DNA of 64,000 nucleotides from Gari tellinella (Eukaryota; Mollusca; Bivalvia; Cardiida; Psammobiidae): assembly GCA_922989275.2 (NCBI GenBank), contig OV277861.1:22040479-22104478 (forward strand). Direction: 5' to 3'. The notes under the pieces are model-generated. The model ran no database searches. It saw only the letters and a list, made by a program, of their open reading frames with translations, and was not told the origin of the DNA. This document shows, one piece after another, positions 1 through 9,917 of this stretch; positions within the stretch are counted from its first letter, which is position 1, and each line of letters starts with the position of its first letter. Made by a program: the position numbers and the translations under genes.

Positions 1-276
1 GCAACAACACTGTTACATATGACTTGTTTACCATGAAAATATAATAATGGAAAAGTCAATATTATCCAATTTTTCTGACTTGTCCAAGTTATTTTTAGAG
101 CAGAATAGTTGACAATGGTAAATAGGTAAGCAAGGTAACATCGAATATATAATCATACACTTTCTTACTTGAGATAAGTATGATCCTCATGCAGCACGAG
201 ACAGCTGCGCTAACTTTACTGATATTTTATTCCTTCCCAATAAACACATTTATATACTTAAACTATTATTTCTATT
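1..276. other. AT-rich intronic sequence, nothing recognised
   Basis: No exon, terminal repeat or stable hairpin was seen. By position it is intron 12 of WDR19. Confidence 0.5.
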
Positions 277-342
277 GCAAACAGGTTGGAGACAGATCAG
301 ACGCCCGGTAACCCGGTGTCTGATCAGGCTCCATCCTGTTGC
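277..342. repeat. Palindromic core, I/C/J type
   Basis: Arms GGAGACAGATCAGACGCCCG and CGGTGTCTGATCAGGCTCC flank a GTAAC centre, with GCAAACAG at the left edge. No family ends were found around it. Confidence 0.7.
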
Positions 343-1004
343 TACTCAGATAACGCAAATAAATACAGTTATTCGCCTCTAGCTGGATGTACGTAAATCA
401 TCGAGTACGGTACTCATCCCTTTTTAAAAGTTTAGAATGTTACAATCTAAAAATAACTCGGACAAGTCAGAAGAAAACACTAATATATGGTTATGGAAAC
501 ACTGATATCAAAACCAAGAACTTACTTCACCAGACAGCTGTTCCAAGAAACAAACACACACATGATTTATGGGTACCGTATGATGATACAGCGTTAAAAT
601 TCAAACAGCTTTAAGTTTACAAGCATGCTTTTAAAGAGATCGAAAACCAAATGGTGTATTGTCGGGGGAAAAAAAGAAAATACCCAAATTAAAGTAAAGT
701 CAATTTGTGGCATTTTAGTGCATTAGGCATTAGAAAAAAGTGATCAGAATAAAAACATCCTCAAAAACAGTCACTGAATAGTTTTTCAGATTTTTTCCAG
801 CGCAAAATCTTTTCAAACCATGGATGGAGTAAATCGATTTGCACCCTAAACTACTATTCAGAAGTTTATATATGCGTCTGACATAAAATTACAATTTTTA
901 CACCAAATCTGGTTGCCAGTCTTTTTGCATTTTAAAAGCTATGATTATATTTGCAAACAGCGTGAATCCAGAAAGACTAGCTCCCAATCTCATCAGAGTC
1001 CACT
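343..1004. other. Intronic sequence without a recognised gene
   Basis: A 75-codon open frame at 387-614 has no family resemblance and no splice support. A half-palindrome remnant (GCAAACAGCGTGAATCCAG) lies at 953-975. Confidence 0.4.
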
Positions 1005-1230
1005 GGGGCCCGTTTCATGAAACTTCATACGACAAATGTGTCGTAAGTCAAATTATACAAGTCTCAATTATTGTTTATTTCTCCATCTAATCCTGTCTTG
1101 TAACATCTCTTTGGAATCGCCTTGAAAAGACAAGACAGGATTAGATAGAGGAATTAGAAGATATTAAATGTATTTTAAAGTTTTGACTTAGGATCGTTTT
1201 TGTCGTACGAAGTTTAATGAAACGGGCCCC
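1005..1230. mobile_element. Family A hairpin MITE
   Basis: Inverted ends GGGGCCCGTTTCATGAAAC and GAAACGGGCCCC enclose TACGACAAA/TTTGTCGTA subterminal repeats. The central hairpin is built on CTAATCCTGTCTTG and CAAGACAGGATTAG. Non-coding. Confidence 0.85.
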
Positions 1231-1514
1231 AGTACCATATCAATACATAAGAGTGAAATTTTTCAAAAACTGAAATGCATTGGAAAGGAAAAACGTTGAT
1301 TTTGTTTAATCAAGCAAAGCAAAATTAGGTTGATGTATAAATTGAGGTTACATAGCATTAATCCAGCAAAGCAGGTATATGTATACTGCGTGACTTCTAT
1401 TTCATGACAAAGAGGTGATTATAAATAAATATTTTTGGCAGTTCTTTTCTTAATTCAATGAATGATTGTACCTGAAAGGCTAAATTCCTTATGTCTCTAC
1501 CCAACTTTTCTCCG

Positions 1515-1745
1515 TAGAAACAGATTTAATTCATTCCTCCACTGAAGAAAATAGTTCCAATTTATATAATCATTGATATGTATGGAGAAATATCTTCTAT
1601 ATATATTCAAGCAGAAGGTATTTTAAAGCAGGTTGAAAGTAAAGCAGAATGCGCCTATAGGCACATTCTGCTTCACTTCCAACTTGTTTTAAGTGGTCAT
1701 CCATCTTCAATACTAGAAACAAGTAATGGAGTAAAGGGCTAAAAC
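1515..1745. mobile_element. Family D element (reversed, worn ends)
   Basis: The core at 1623-1695 pairs AGGTTGAAAGTAAAGCAGAA with TTCTGCTTCACTTCCAACTT. The flanks AATTCATTCCTCCACTGAAG and ACAAGTAATGGAGTAAAGGG are the family D arms; no clean TTAA remains. Confidence 0.75.
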
Positions 1746-1930
1746 TTAAACGTTACGCTCTCTCTGTTGAGATACACTAAGCTTTTAGTAAAAAAGATCC
1801 TGGGTATTGCAAAACAGTGTAATCCTGATCAGTCGGCCAAAATATGGAATTGGATCTGGATCTTCGCTATCCCCATTAATTGTAGATGAGAAATGATGGT
1901 GCAGATGTTAATTACAAAGTTTTCACTCAC

Positions 1931-2037
1931 CATGTGAAGCTGTACTTTGTTATCAAATAGTGCAGCTGCATAGTCGGAGTTAAGCTTGATAGACTGGACG
2001 GTTCCCAGGTATTCTCTGTCTTTGAGTTGCTCCAGAC
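1931..2037 (-). CDS. WDR19: WDR19 exon 12 (last exon in the window)
   Basis: The exon is 107 nt, phase 1 in and phase 0 out. It reads [36 protein letters not shown], equivalent to [33 protein letters not shown] of vertebrates. The acceptor is TAACTAACAG and the donor CACATG|GTGAGT. No further exon was recognised between position 1 and 1930, so the next exon lies outside the window. Confidence 0.95.
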
Positions 2038-2191
2038 CTGTTAGTTACAGATAATAAACCACATGTTAAAGCAGACAAATTCAATCTGTTGAAACATTGA
2101 AATTATATGAGAATTTCTTTAGTTTCATTCACCTAAAACATTAGCTGTCATTATGATAATTGGAGAAAAAAGAAGAAATATCTTAACAGCA

Positions 2192-2441
2192 GGGGCCCTT
2201 TTCATAAAACTTCGTACGACAAATGTTGTCGTAAGGCAGATTATAAAAGTCTAAATAAATTATTATTATTTATTTCTCCATCTAATCCTGTCTTGTGACA
2301 TCTATTTGGAATCTTCTTGAAAAGACGATTCCAAAGAGATGTCACATGACAGGATTAGATATAGAAATCAGAAATTAAATCTATTTTTAAGTTTTGACTT
2401 ACGACTGTTTTTGTCTTACGAAGTTTTATAAAACGGGCCCC
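2192..2441. mobile_element. Family A hairpin MITE
   Basis: The ends are GGGGCCCTTTTCATAAAAC and TTTTATAAAACGGGCCCC. The central stem is TCTCCATCTAATCCTGTCTT with ACAGGATTAGATATAGAAAT. It lies 155 bp from WDR19 exon 12 in intron 11. Confidence 0.85.
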
Positions 2442-2530
2442 TGATTTGAAGAGTGCTTAGTGATCACAAATAGATATGGAATGGAACTTACTAACACATC
2501 AACCACAAGGTACAAGAATAATCTCCAATA

Positions 2531-2587
2531 CTTTGGTTTGGGTTCCAGCTTCAGCCATTCTGGGAGAAGCTGGAACCCAAACCAAAG
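2531..2587. repeat. Inverted repeat, 22-bp perfect arms
   Basis: The left arm begins CTTTGGTTTGGGTTCCAGCT (2531-2552) and is perfectly complementary to 2566-2587, with a 13-nt loop. It is a compact foldback with no internal sequence, and no family was identified. Confidence 0.85.
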
Positions 2588-2774
2588 GATTAGAGACTAC
2601 CGTATTCTTGCATATCCTGCATTGCTGTAAGCTGGAATCGAAGCAAAAGTCCTAGGGATTATTCTGGCCTCTTCGTTCTGAATGTCAGAAACTGAAATCA
2701 ACAGAACTCCATGGGTTTGAGGTTATATTTTGTGTCTCAAGCCTAAGGAAGTGTTGGTGAGTTCAATACCAGTA

Positions 2775-2928
2775 CCAAAGGTTATAAAGCTTTTGAGTTG
2801 AGTCTGAGATCATTTTCAAGCATTTGATTGGTCAGATTTGAGCTTTTGCAGAGCAAAAGCTCAAATCTGACCAATCACATAATTGAAAATGTTCTCAGAC
2901 GCAATTTAAAATTTTATAATCTTGGACC
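2775..2928. mobile_element. Family M foldback element
   Basis: Ends CCAAAGGTTATAAAG and CTTGGACCC surround a hairpin, GATTGGTCAGATTTGAGCTT with AAAGCTCAAATCTGACCAAT. Related copies lie at 6174-6323 and 6899-6965. Confidence 0.8.
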
Positions 2929-2977
2929 CTCCATGGTCCTAATCACTATTCTGCTTATGTTGCAACTGTACTAGCAT

Positions 2978-3047
2978 TTGCAAACAGTTTGAATCCAGAT
3001 CAGATGTGACAAAATGTGGCATCTGATCAGGTTCCAAACTGTTTGAC
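2978..3047. repeat. Palindromic core, I/C/J type
   Basis: GCAAACAGTTTGAATCCAGA pairs with TCAGGTTCCAAACTGTTTG around an imperfect centre (AGATGTGACAAAATGTGGCATCT region). Confidence 0.7.
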
Positions 3048-3164
3048 ACTTGTTTTAAGGGTTGTTTATGCCAAAATGGCGTTAAAATTAATTTTTTTCA
3101 AAATTGACAACCGTGAAGCCGACCATATTGCAATAGGAGAAGAGTTAATAAGGCCAACAAGATT

Positions 3165-3378
3165 TTAACCCTTAGCCTGCCAGTCACGACTATAGCTCCA
3201 TATGCAAACAGCTTGGATCCGGATGAGACGCCGAGTAACTCGGCGTCTCATCCGGATCCAAGCTGTTTGACACTCAGACAACATTTTCAATAATTTTGAG
3301 CAACTTTGAAGCACTTTGAAACTTGAAGCAGACGAGAAATATAGCAGACGACAATTTATTTGGCGGGCTATGGGTTAA
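3165..3378. mobile_element. Family I element flanked by TTAA
   Basis: TTAA lies at both ends (TTAACCCTTAGCCTGCC and GGGCTATGGGTTAA). The core at 3203-3269 has perfect arms GGATCCGGATGAGACGCCGA and TCGGCGTCTCATCCGGATCC. The GCAGACGACAAT motif typical of the family follows. Confidence 0.85.
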
Positions 3379-3609
3379 GGTTGAAAAAAGAAACATTGCA
3401 AATAATTATTGGTTCTTTTTTCTTTATCATGAAGTTCTAGCGTGTTCCAGCTTGAAGATTTGTAAAATATTCACAAATAATAACAAATTAAAATTGAGGT
3501 AATACTTTCTATGAATCTGTCAAAAACAATTGAATTCAATATATAATGTTTCTCAGATAATCAGATTTCTTTTTGATACATAGTGAAAGGTCAAAGTCAA
3601 CTTTGTTTC

Positions 3610-3702
3610 CTTTTTTGAGATACATGTACATAGTAACTCTATAATTATATTATTTGTTTGACTTTTTTGAGATACATGTACATAGTAACTCTATAATTAT
3701 AT
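3610..3702. repeat. 41-bp direct duplication
   Basis: The string starting CTTTTTTGAGATACATGTAC occurs at 3610-3650 and identically at 3662-3702. It is a recent local duplication. Confidence 0.9.
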
Positions 3703-3831
3703 CCTGTTATAGATTAGGTTTTGTAAGACCATGCACATGCTCAAACTTCTTATGGGGGCTCAAGCATGACAGTTGAAGGACAAACATTTCGCTGAAACAT
3801 GCAAACATGGACATCTGTACTTGGTAGTTGG

Positions 3832-4183
3832 TACAGCGCTCCCTCTCTACAACGTCACCCAATGGGAGACAAAAGATGTGTGCATTGTTCGGAAGGAGTC
3901 GTTATAGAGAGGGAAGTTTGCAAACAGCTTGAATCCAGATCAGACGCCCCGTAACGCGGCATCTGATCTGGATTCAAGCTGTTTGTCACTCGTCATTAAG
4001 TTTTTTTCTGTCAAAATGTCACTTGTGTAACTTTGAGTAAAATAGCAGACAACAATTTTAAGAAGACGACATTGCAGTTTTGAATAGGTTGAACATAATG
4101 TTTCTGTTTAGGGAACTGCGACAAGGGTCGATGTCAGGAGGGAGTCGTTGTTGGGAGGGCAGTTGTAGGGAGGGAGCGCTGTA
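3832..4183. mobile_element. Family C MITE, TA-flanked
   Basis: Inverted ends TACAGCGCTCCCTCTCTACA and GTAGGGAGGGAGCGCTGTA, about 352 bp. The I/C/J palindromic core (3918-3986) sits in the middle. The ends resemble pogo/Tigger-type non-autonomous elements. Confidence 0.9.
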
Positions 4184-4225
4184 GTTGTTTCACACTATCA
4201 CTGTTAAGAACTTGTCAAGATAACA

Positions 4226-4414
4226 CATGGCTCCAGATATTTGGGGAGTATTTCAAAAACTAAAACCTTAATTTCTGCATTAAACCCTATGGTGTTACTA
4301 CTCATTAGAATAGTCTCTTCGAAACGATTCTAATGAGTAGTGACAACATAGGGTTTGTAGGAAAATTACGGGAGAAATATTTACAGTTTTTACTGCCTTT
4401 TATCTGGAGCATTG
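4226..4414. mobile_element. Family E hairpin element
   Basis: Ends GGCTCCAGATATTTGGGGAG and CCTTTTATCTGGAGC. The central hairpin is ACTACTCATTAGAATAGTCT with CGATTCTAATGAGTAGTGAC. Confidence 0.85.
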
Positions 4415-4581
4415 TCAGGATTATTAAGAAAAAGGGGGACACACTGTCAAGGTGAAGTTGAGTTATCCAAATACACACTGCATCAAAAGGACCAATATAA
4501 AACACTGCATAGACAATAGTGATCATTTGACATTGTGCATAAACTTGCTCAGTACTGTAGCGAGTTTATTCCTAAATCACA

Positions 4582-4780
4582 TACAGTTGAACTTCCATAT
4601 CTCGAACTTGCTTATTTCGAACTATCCGATATTTCGATACATGAATTACATTACTTCACGCTGACATTTAAGTCGAACATACCCATGTTTCAAAGTTAAA
4701 ACGTGGCTTAGCCACATTTTAACTTTGAAATACGGGTATGTTCGACATAACCGAGTTCGAGATATCGAAGTTCGACTGTA
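4582..4780. mobile_element. Family K MITE, TA-flanked
   Basis: Ends TACAGTTGAACTTCCATATC and GATATCGAAGTTCGACTGTA. The core hairpin is CATGTTTCAAAGTTAAAACG with CATTTTAACTTTGAAATACG. A second copy lies at 29189-29385. Confidence 0.9.
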
Positions 4781-4916
4781 GTAATACTGTTTCATGTTCC
4801 TATTCTTTCCTAATAAATACACCATAGGATACACCTTCTATATCCTGATAGGAATTTGCTTAAAATTTCTGCTTTACTTTCAGCCTAGATTAAGCAGCTT
4901 TCTATCTTAACTCTTT

Positions 4917-5164
4917 ACTCCATAGATACACTTTTTTTACATAATATGTCTACTCTGCCGCTGAAGAAATGAGTTCAATTTTATACAGTTCTGAACATGC
5001 AACATTAGAAATATTTCCAATATCTTAACAGATGGTAGCTTAAAGCAGGCTGAAAGTAAAGCAGAATGCAATGCACCTTAAGGCGCATTCTGCTTTACTT
5101 TCAAGTTTCAACATGCTTTAAGTGGTCACATGTCTTCAAAACAGGCTATGGATTAAAGGGTTAA
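4917..5164. mobile_element. Family D element, shares TTAA with next copy
   Basis: TTAACTCTTTACTCCATAG to GGATTAAAGGGTTAA. The core pairs CTGAAAGTAAAGCAGAATGC with GCATTCTGCTTTACTTTCAA. Its right TTAA (5161-5164) is also the left TTAA of the next element. Confidence 0.88.
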
Positions 5165-5405
5165 CCCATTACCCCATAGTCTAGCTGTTTCTAATTTTGA
5201 AGACAGGTGATCACTTAAAGCAAGTTGAAAGTAAAGCAGAATGCGCCTTAAAGGCGCATTCTGCTTTACTTTCATCCTGCTTTCTGCTACCATCTGCTAG
5301 AATATAGAAACTGTTTCTAATCATAAATTTATGACTGTATAAATTGGAACTATTTTCTTCAGTGGAGGAATAAATTAAAGGTGTATTTAAGGGGCAATGG
5401 GTTAA
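5161..5405. mobile_element. Family D element, back-to-back with previous
   Basis: TTAACCCATTACCCCATAG to GGGCAATGGGTTAA, with near-perfect core arms GTTGAAAGTAAAGCAGAATG and CATTCTGCTTTACTTTCATC. It is in opposite orientation to its neighbour. Confidence 0.92.
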
Positions 5406-6173
5406 ACACTGAAAATAAGCTATGAGAGAGTGGGGCGATTACTGACAGAACCAATATTTCAGCATGCAGGGCTTATGCATATACACTTAAATATCTACAA
5501 GCTTAAAGCAATTCTGTGTAATTTGTTTTTGTTAGTAACATAATTAAATGAAATAGAAAGGTATTTTCATACTACTTTGGAACTAAAATATTTTATAACA
5601 ACTCTAGGCAATAGAATGAGTATGTGGTTTGGTATTTCATAACAAAATAAGCATCTAATGACCATTCTCTCCCCTTTTCGTCCTTTGAGTAGATCGGCCC
5701 CATGTTCAAAATCTTCGAGCGGAAATTGAGCGGAAACCTAACGCTTGCTGTGCTTGTTGAACGATAGAGAGCGGACACCTAGCGCCCCCAGAGTGTACTG
5801 TAACACAACTAGCAACTTTGACATCATGATACCTTCCGCTTACCTAGTAACTTTGTTCTAGAGCGAGCGACCGTCCGCTCGGTAAGCGCAAGCTAAGCTG
5901 AACGAGCCTCAGTAGTCATCAAACGTACAACTTATAAATATCTTTGAAACTTTTATAATCAACTGCATGGTCTGCACTGATTGCAATCATATTATCAGAA
6001 GAAAAGAAACAATTTTAAAAGATATTTTGCTTGTTCATAAAGTATTGAAGCATTTTGTTTAACACCGACTATGATTAATTATTTAAGTAATTTAATTACT
6101 AGAATCAACCAACAAATCAAATCTCTCTCTCACTTCTGAAGGAGCTCTCTCATTTTTCCCCCATTTTCTCCCT
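5406..6173. other. Intronic stretch with an unclassified GC-richer patch
   Basis: The 5690-5925 part contains diverged, partly mirrored GAGCGGA/TCCGCT motifs (CGAGCGGAAATTGAGCGGAA and GACCGTCCGCTCGGTAAGCG), perhaps an old element. No credible coding frame was seen. Confidence 0.4.
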
Positions 6174-6323
6174 GGTCCCAAGGTTATGACGAGTTTGAGA
6201 TGAGTCTGAGGTCATTAATTCTCAAGCATTTGATTGGTCAGATTTGAGCAAAGCTCAAATCTGACCAATCAAATGCTTGAGAATGACCTCAGACAACCTC
6301 AAACTCTTTATAACCTTGGACCC
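6174..6323. mobile_element. Family M foldback element
   Basis: GGTCCCAAGGTTATGACGAG to TTTATAACCTTGGACCC. The central stem is almost perfect: CATTTGATTGGTCAGATTTG and CAAATCTGACCAATCAAATG, around GCAAAG. Confidence 0.88.
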
Positions 6324-6457
6324 TGCATGGCAGAGGGTAAAATTCTCTCCAAAATTTGGAGGTATTAAAATTCTTGAAAATATGCAGGAAAGGTTGAGGC
6401 ATTCAACTATTCCTCTACATAAGCACCTAAGGACATCTTAACTAATTGATGGGGTGT

Positions 6458-6704
6458 TTAACCCATTACTCAGTAATTAAGTCTTTAACACATTAAATTT
6501 GTCCTTATCTGAAGAAAATGGTCCAAATGTATACAGCAATGAGCATGGACTATCTATTTTTTATATATCCAAGCAGAAAATAGCTTAAAGCAGGCTGAAA
6601 GTAAAGCAGAATACACTTTAAGGCACATTCTGCTTTACTTTCAACCTGCTTTAAGTGATCACCTGTCTTTAAATTTAGAAAAGGGCTATGGGGTAATGGG
6701 TTAA
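6458..6704. mobile_element. Family D element flanked by TTAA
   Basis: TTAACCCATTACTCAGTAAT to GGGGTAATGGGTTAA. The core is TGAAAGTAAAGCAGAATACA with GGCACATTCTGCTTTACTTT. Confidence 0.9.
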
Positions 6705-6898
6705 ATGGGTTTTGCACCAGTGGCCTGATGGGGGTTGAGGATAGAGTTTAGCCCTCTCATCTTAGTCCCTTCTCTGTCTTGCAGGTCAGCAGCATAAGTA
6801 AATGTGACACAAACAAATGTGAAGAAATAAATAACATAAAACTATCCTTTGAATACTGCACTGTTTGCAAAGAAATCTTCCTTCTCTATTTTACCTAG

Positions 6899-6965
6899 CC
6901 CCAAAGTTATAAAGTGTTTGAGTCGAGTCTCAGACTCAACTCAATCTCTTTATAACCTTGGACCC
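6899..6965. repeat. Short family M copy lacking the core
   Basis: CCCCAAAGTTATAAAGTG to TTTATAACCTTGGACCC with only AGTCTCAGACT left in the centre. It appears to be an internal-deletion derivative. Confidence 0.75.
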
Positions 6966-7071
6966 AGATATATGATCCAAGTAACTAACAGATCAAGGTT
7001 ATCTAACAGTCTGGATCCTGATCGGAAGATGAACTACTCTGAGACTCATCTGGATCAAAACTGTTTGAGAG

Positions 7072-7250
7072 CTCCAGTATTTCACAAAAATTAAAATCTT
7101 TATTTCTGGATTAAACCTTTTGGTGCTACTACTCATTAGAATCGTCTCTTCGAGACGATTCTAATGAATAGTAGCACCATAGGATTTGGTGCTAAATGAG
7201 TCAGAAAATGTTGGATTTGATCAGTTTACTCCCTTTTATATGAAGCCATG
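7072..7250. mobile_element. Family E hairpin element
   Basis: The hairpin is CTACTACTCATTAGAATCGT and ACGATTCTAATGAATAGTAG around CTCTTCGAG. The terminal repeats are degraded (TCCAGTATTTC, TATATGAAGCC). Confidence 0.8.
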
Positions 7251-7271
7251 AAGATATACAGAACACTAATC

Positions 7272-7345
7272 GAGGGCTTGGTGCAAAACTATTGTAACTC
7301 CCTCACAATTGTGAGGGAGTTACAATAGTTTTGCACCAAGCCCTC
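7272..7345. repeat. Perfect 74-bp palindrome without spacer
   Basis: Each 37-bp half is the exact reverse complement of the other, centred on CAATTG; it starts GAGGGCTTGGTGCAAAACTA. It directly follows a family E copy. Confidence 0.95.
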
Positions 7346-7462
7346 AACTTGTTTTTCGTATCCAAAGGGTTAAGACATAGTTCATGCTATAAAACGGTGA
7401 AAAGTTCTACCCATCTGTTCACATGTATAGTCTAAGGACTTCTGCTCAACTTATAATCTGCT

Positions 7463-7690
7463 TTAACCAATTACACCATAATACAACTTTTTACACCTTC
7501 AATTTTTTCATCCATTGAAGAAAAAAGCACTCTAAAATATGCAACATAAAAAATATTTCCTACATACAATGTTATTAAAGCAGACTGAGAGTAAAGCAGA
7601 ACACGCCTTAAGACACACCTTGCTTTACTTTCAACCAGCTTTCAGTGTCCACTTGTCTTGAAAACTACAAACAGGCTACGGGGTAAATTT
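7463..7690. mobile_element. Family D element (worn)
   Basis: TTAACCAATTACACCATAAT to AACAGGCTACGGGGTAAA. The core is CTGAGAGTAAAGCAGAACAC with CACCTTGCTTTACTTTCAAC. Confidence 0.78.
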
Positions 7691-8314
7691 TCCTGTGGTT
7701 TGTCAGAGGACCAGCTGGTCTAAAACATGAGAAGTCATTTTTATGAGAAATAGGTAAACTCTTGACAAGGCATTTCTTGACGGAGCATGACTAATGCTAT
7801 CATCATGTATCGTTATTGGTTTTTTTTTTCATATTTAAAAAGCCAGACTGATACAACTGTCCTTGCATGTTTTCGACATCAAATCCCTAACATTTTACTT
7901 GAAAAAAAAACCCAACAACAACATAGTGTGCCATTATAAGAAGCTATAGATTTTACATATTCCTGACCTGGGTAGAACTTTTCACCTGTTTCAATGGGGA
8001 CAGAGGTAAACAAACAGAGCAGAAAGAACACTTAAAAGACGTCTTACCCCCGGCATGAGAAAGAACTAAAGAGTGGACAACAAAACTTAAACTATTAAAG
8101 AAATATGATTGTGACAAAAATGGTGCTCGAAAAGAAAAAACCAAAATACAAAATATATATGTACAGAGTGAAAACAAATTTTCTTTCCCTTCAAACATAT
8201 TTTCATCCTGCTTTAAGCAGTGACCTGTCTTCAAAACTAGAAACAGGCCATGGAGTAAAGGGTTCAAACATTTCTTCTTCTTTCTCCATTAAAGTAAAGA
8301 TACCATCTGGTATA
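7691..8314. other. Intronic sequence, D remnant at 8197-8265
   Basis: Open frames of 104 and 110 codons on opposite strands overlap here and show no family features. The 8197-8265 part (TTTCATCCTGCTTTAAGCAG to CATGGAGTAAAGGG) is half of a family D element. Confidence 0.5.
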
Positions 8315-8705
8315 TACAGTAAAACCTCTCTATTACGACCACTAAAACGAAGGCTAATTGATTGTATAAAAGACAGGCAACAGCTTAACTCTTTCCTCCC
8401 TGAAACTTTAAATGAACAATTCCAGTTTCCATTTTAGTCTCGTCCATTTCAGGCTTTTAAGGGTTGTTTTTGTCAATGTTTGGCATTGTGACAAACAGTG
8501 TAGACCCTGATCAGAGGGCTCCTTACGGAGCCCTCTGATCTGGGTCTTCACTGTTTGCATAGGACATGTGTACTACTCACATGTATAGTGTTAGAAAGGG
8601 ACACCTATATGCGGGACTAGGGTTCAAAGGGTTAAAGCAGTCACCTATAGTGAACACCTGATAATAAACACAATTTTGTGGTCGTAATAGAGAGGTTTTA
8701 CTGTA
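8315..8705. mobile_element. Family G MITE, TA-flanked, interrupted by a family F element
   Basis: TACAGTAAAACCTCTCTATT to AATAGAGAGGTTTTACTGTA. Removing 8395-8631 restores the ...ACAGCTTAAAGCA... seen in intact G copies at 12602 and 16455. Confidence 0.9.
8395..8635. mobile_element. Family F element nested in family G at TTAA
   Basis: TTAACTCTTTCCTCCCTGAA to GGGTTCAAAGGGTTAA, flanked by duplicated TTAA. The core is GTGTAGACCCTGATCAGAGG to CCCTCTGATCTGGGTCTTCA around GCTCCTTACGGAGC. TTAA duplication is typical of piggyBac-type transposition. Confidence 0.92.
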
Positions 8706-9340
8706 CTTGTACTGGTATATACTCCTACCTTTGTCCTCCAGCACACACTGACAATTGTATTTCCATATCAATACCTTGGTTAGTTTATCTAACCCATTAC
8801 TCCATAGATACACATTTTTACACATTTAATATATTCCTCCACCGAACAAATAATCTGGAAGCCTTCTGATCAAAGTCTACTCTACTCAAGTTGTTCTTGT
8901 AGGGACTACAGAAGTATACGTACACTCAGACCCTATATTGAACCAGTTCAGTGACTTATAGTAAATTTCATGAGTACATTATGATCTTAACTGTCAATTA
9001 TAAAAACTTAACTAACCCACAAACAAGAATGGTCTACTAATAACTTTGTTATATTATTACACCTCGCTTTGATTTACAATGTTAATTTCCCAACATTTTG
9101 CATATCTTTTACATCTATCCAAAAAATACTGTCACTCTATATGATATTCTTTTTGTCACTCTATATGATACTATTTTCTCTATTCTTCTTTCTTTTTTGT
9201 AATGCTATAAACAATGTGACATTGTCTCCAGCGTTACGTGCACGGCGGCTCGAAATTGGTTTTTACAACATATTTTATAAAATACAAACAATACGATTCC
9301 ACAGCCAGGGTTGATAAGCTCGGTGTAATAAAATAAATTT
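8706..9340. other. Intronic sequence, D end fragment at 8788-8845
   Basis: TAACCCATTACTCCATAGAT to ATATTCCTCCACCGAA is a family D terminal fragment. The rest is AT-rich with pyrimidine-rich tracts (9120-9200); nothing else was recognised. Confidence 0.5.
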
Positions 9341-9467
9341 TAGATAGCAGTTTGCGTGACATTCAAATTGTCAATCTTTGAAAACAAGAATGTCACCCTC
9401 TGCTGTGCCACGGGTGACATTCTGTTTCTTGGGTTGACAATTTGAATGTCAAGCGAACTGCTATCTA
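9341..9467. mobile_element. Foldback element with GATAGCAG ends
   Basis: TAGATAGCAGTTTGCGTGAC at 9341 is mirrored by CAAGCGAACTGCTATCTA ending at 9467. ATTCAAATTGTCAA pairs with TTGACAATTTGAAT, and AGAATGTCACC with GGTGACATTCT at the tip. Confidence 0.88.
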
Positions 9468-9917
9468 ATAATAATATACATGTAATGTATATGTGATTTA
9501 TACTGATGGCTATGTGGGTGGGGCATGATTGAATAGCAGCAAAGCTGATATGATAATTATATTGTACATTACAAGCTTGTCATATACTCTGCATTTTGTC
9601 TTGGGAATATAGGTCAGTTTTGTTATCAGATTAAAATCATGCAAATTAATATCACAATGCAGTTTGCAGTACAATTTATTTCCCTTTCATACCAGTATGT
9701 TTTTTGTCTGTAAATACAAATTCAACAGTTGCAATATATGAAAGCCCCTTTTCTCTTGAAAATGCACATTAGAAACTATACCTAGCAACTATAATCTTAA
9801 CACAGGTATTTGCCTTATGCTGGATGAAAAATACACAGAAAGCTTTCTGCCGTCTTTTAATCCTACATTAAGCAATAACTCATGATAAAAAGATGAAAAT
9901 TATAAATATGTTGCTAT
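9468..9917. other. AT-rich intronic sequence, nothing recognised
   Basis: No terminal repeats, exons or strong hairpins were seen. Confidence 0.4.

Noticed and set aside
387..614. 75-codon frame with a methionine start
   Set aside because: No similarity, no splice support, and located inside a WDR19 intron.
8105..8437. 110-codon plus-strand frame
   Set aside because: It crosses from intron through a family D remnant into G and F elements, so it is not a gene.
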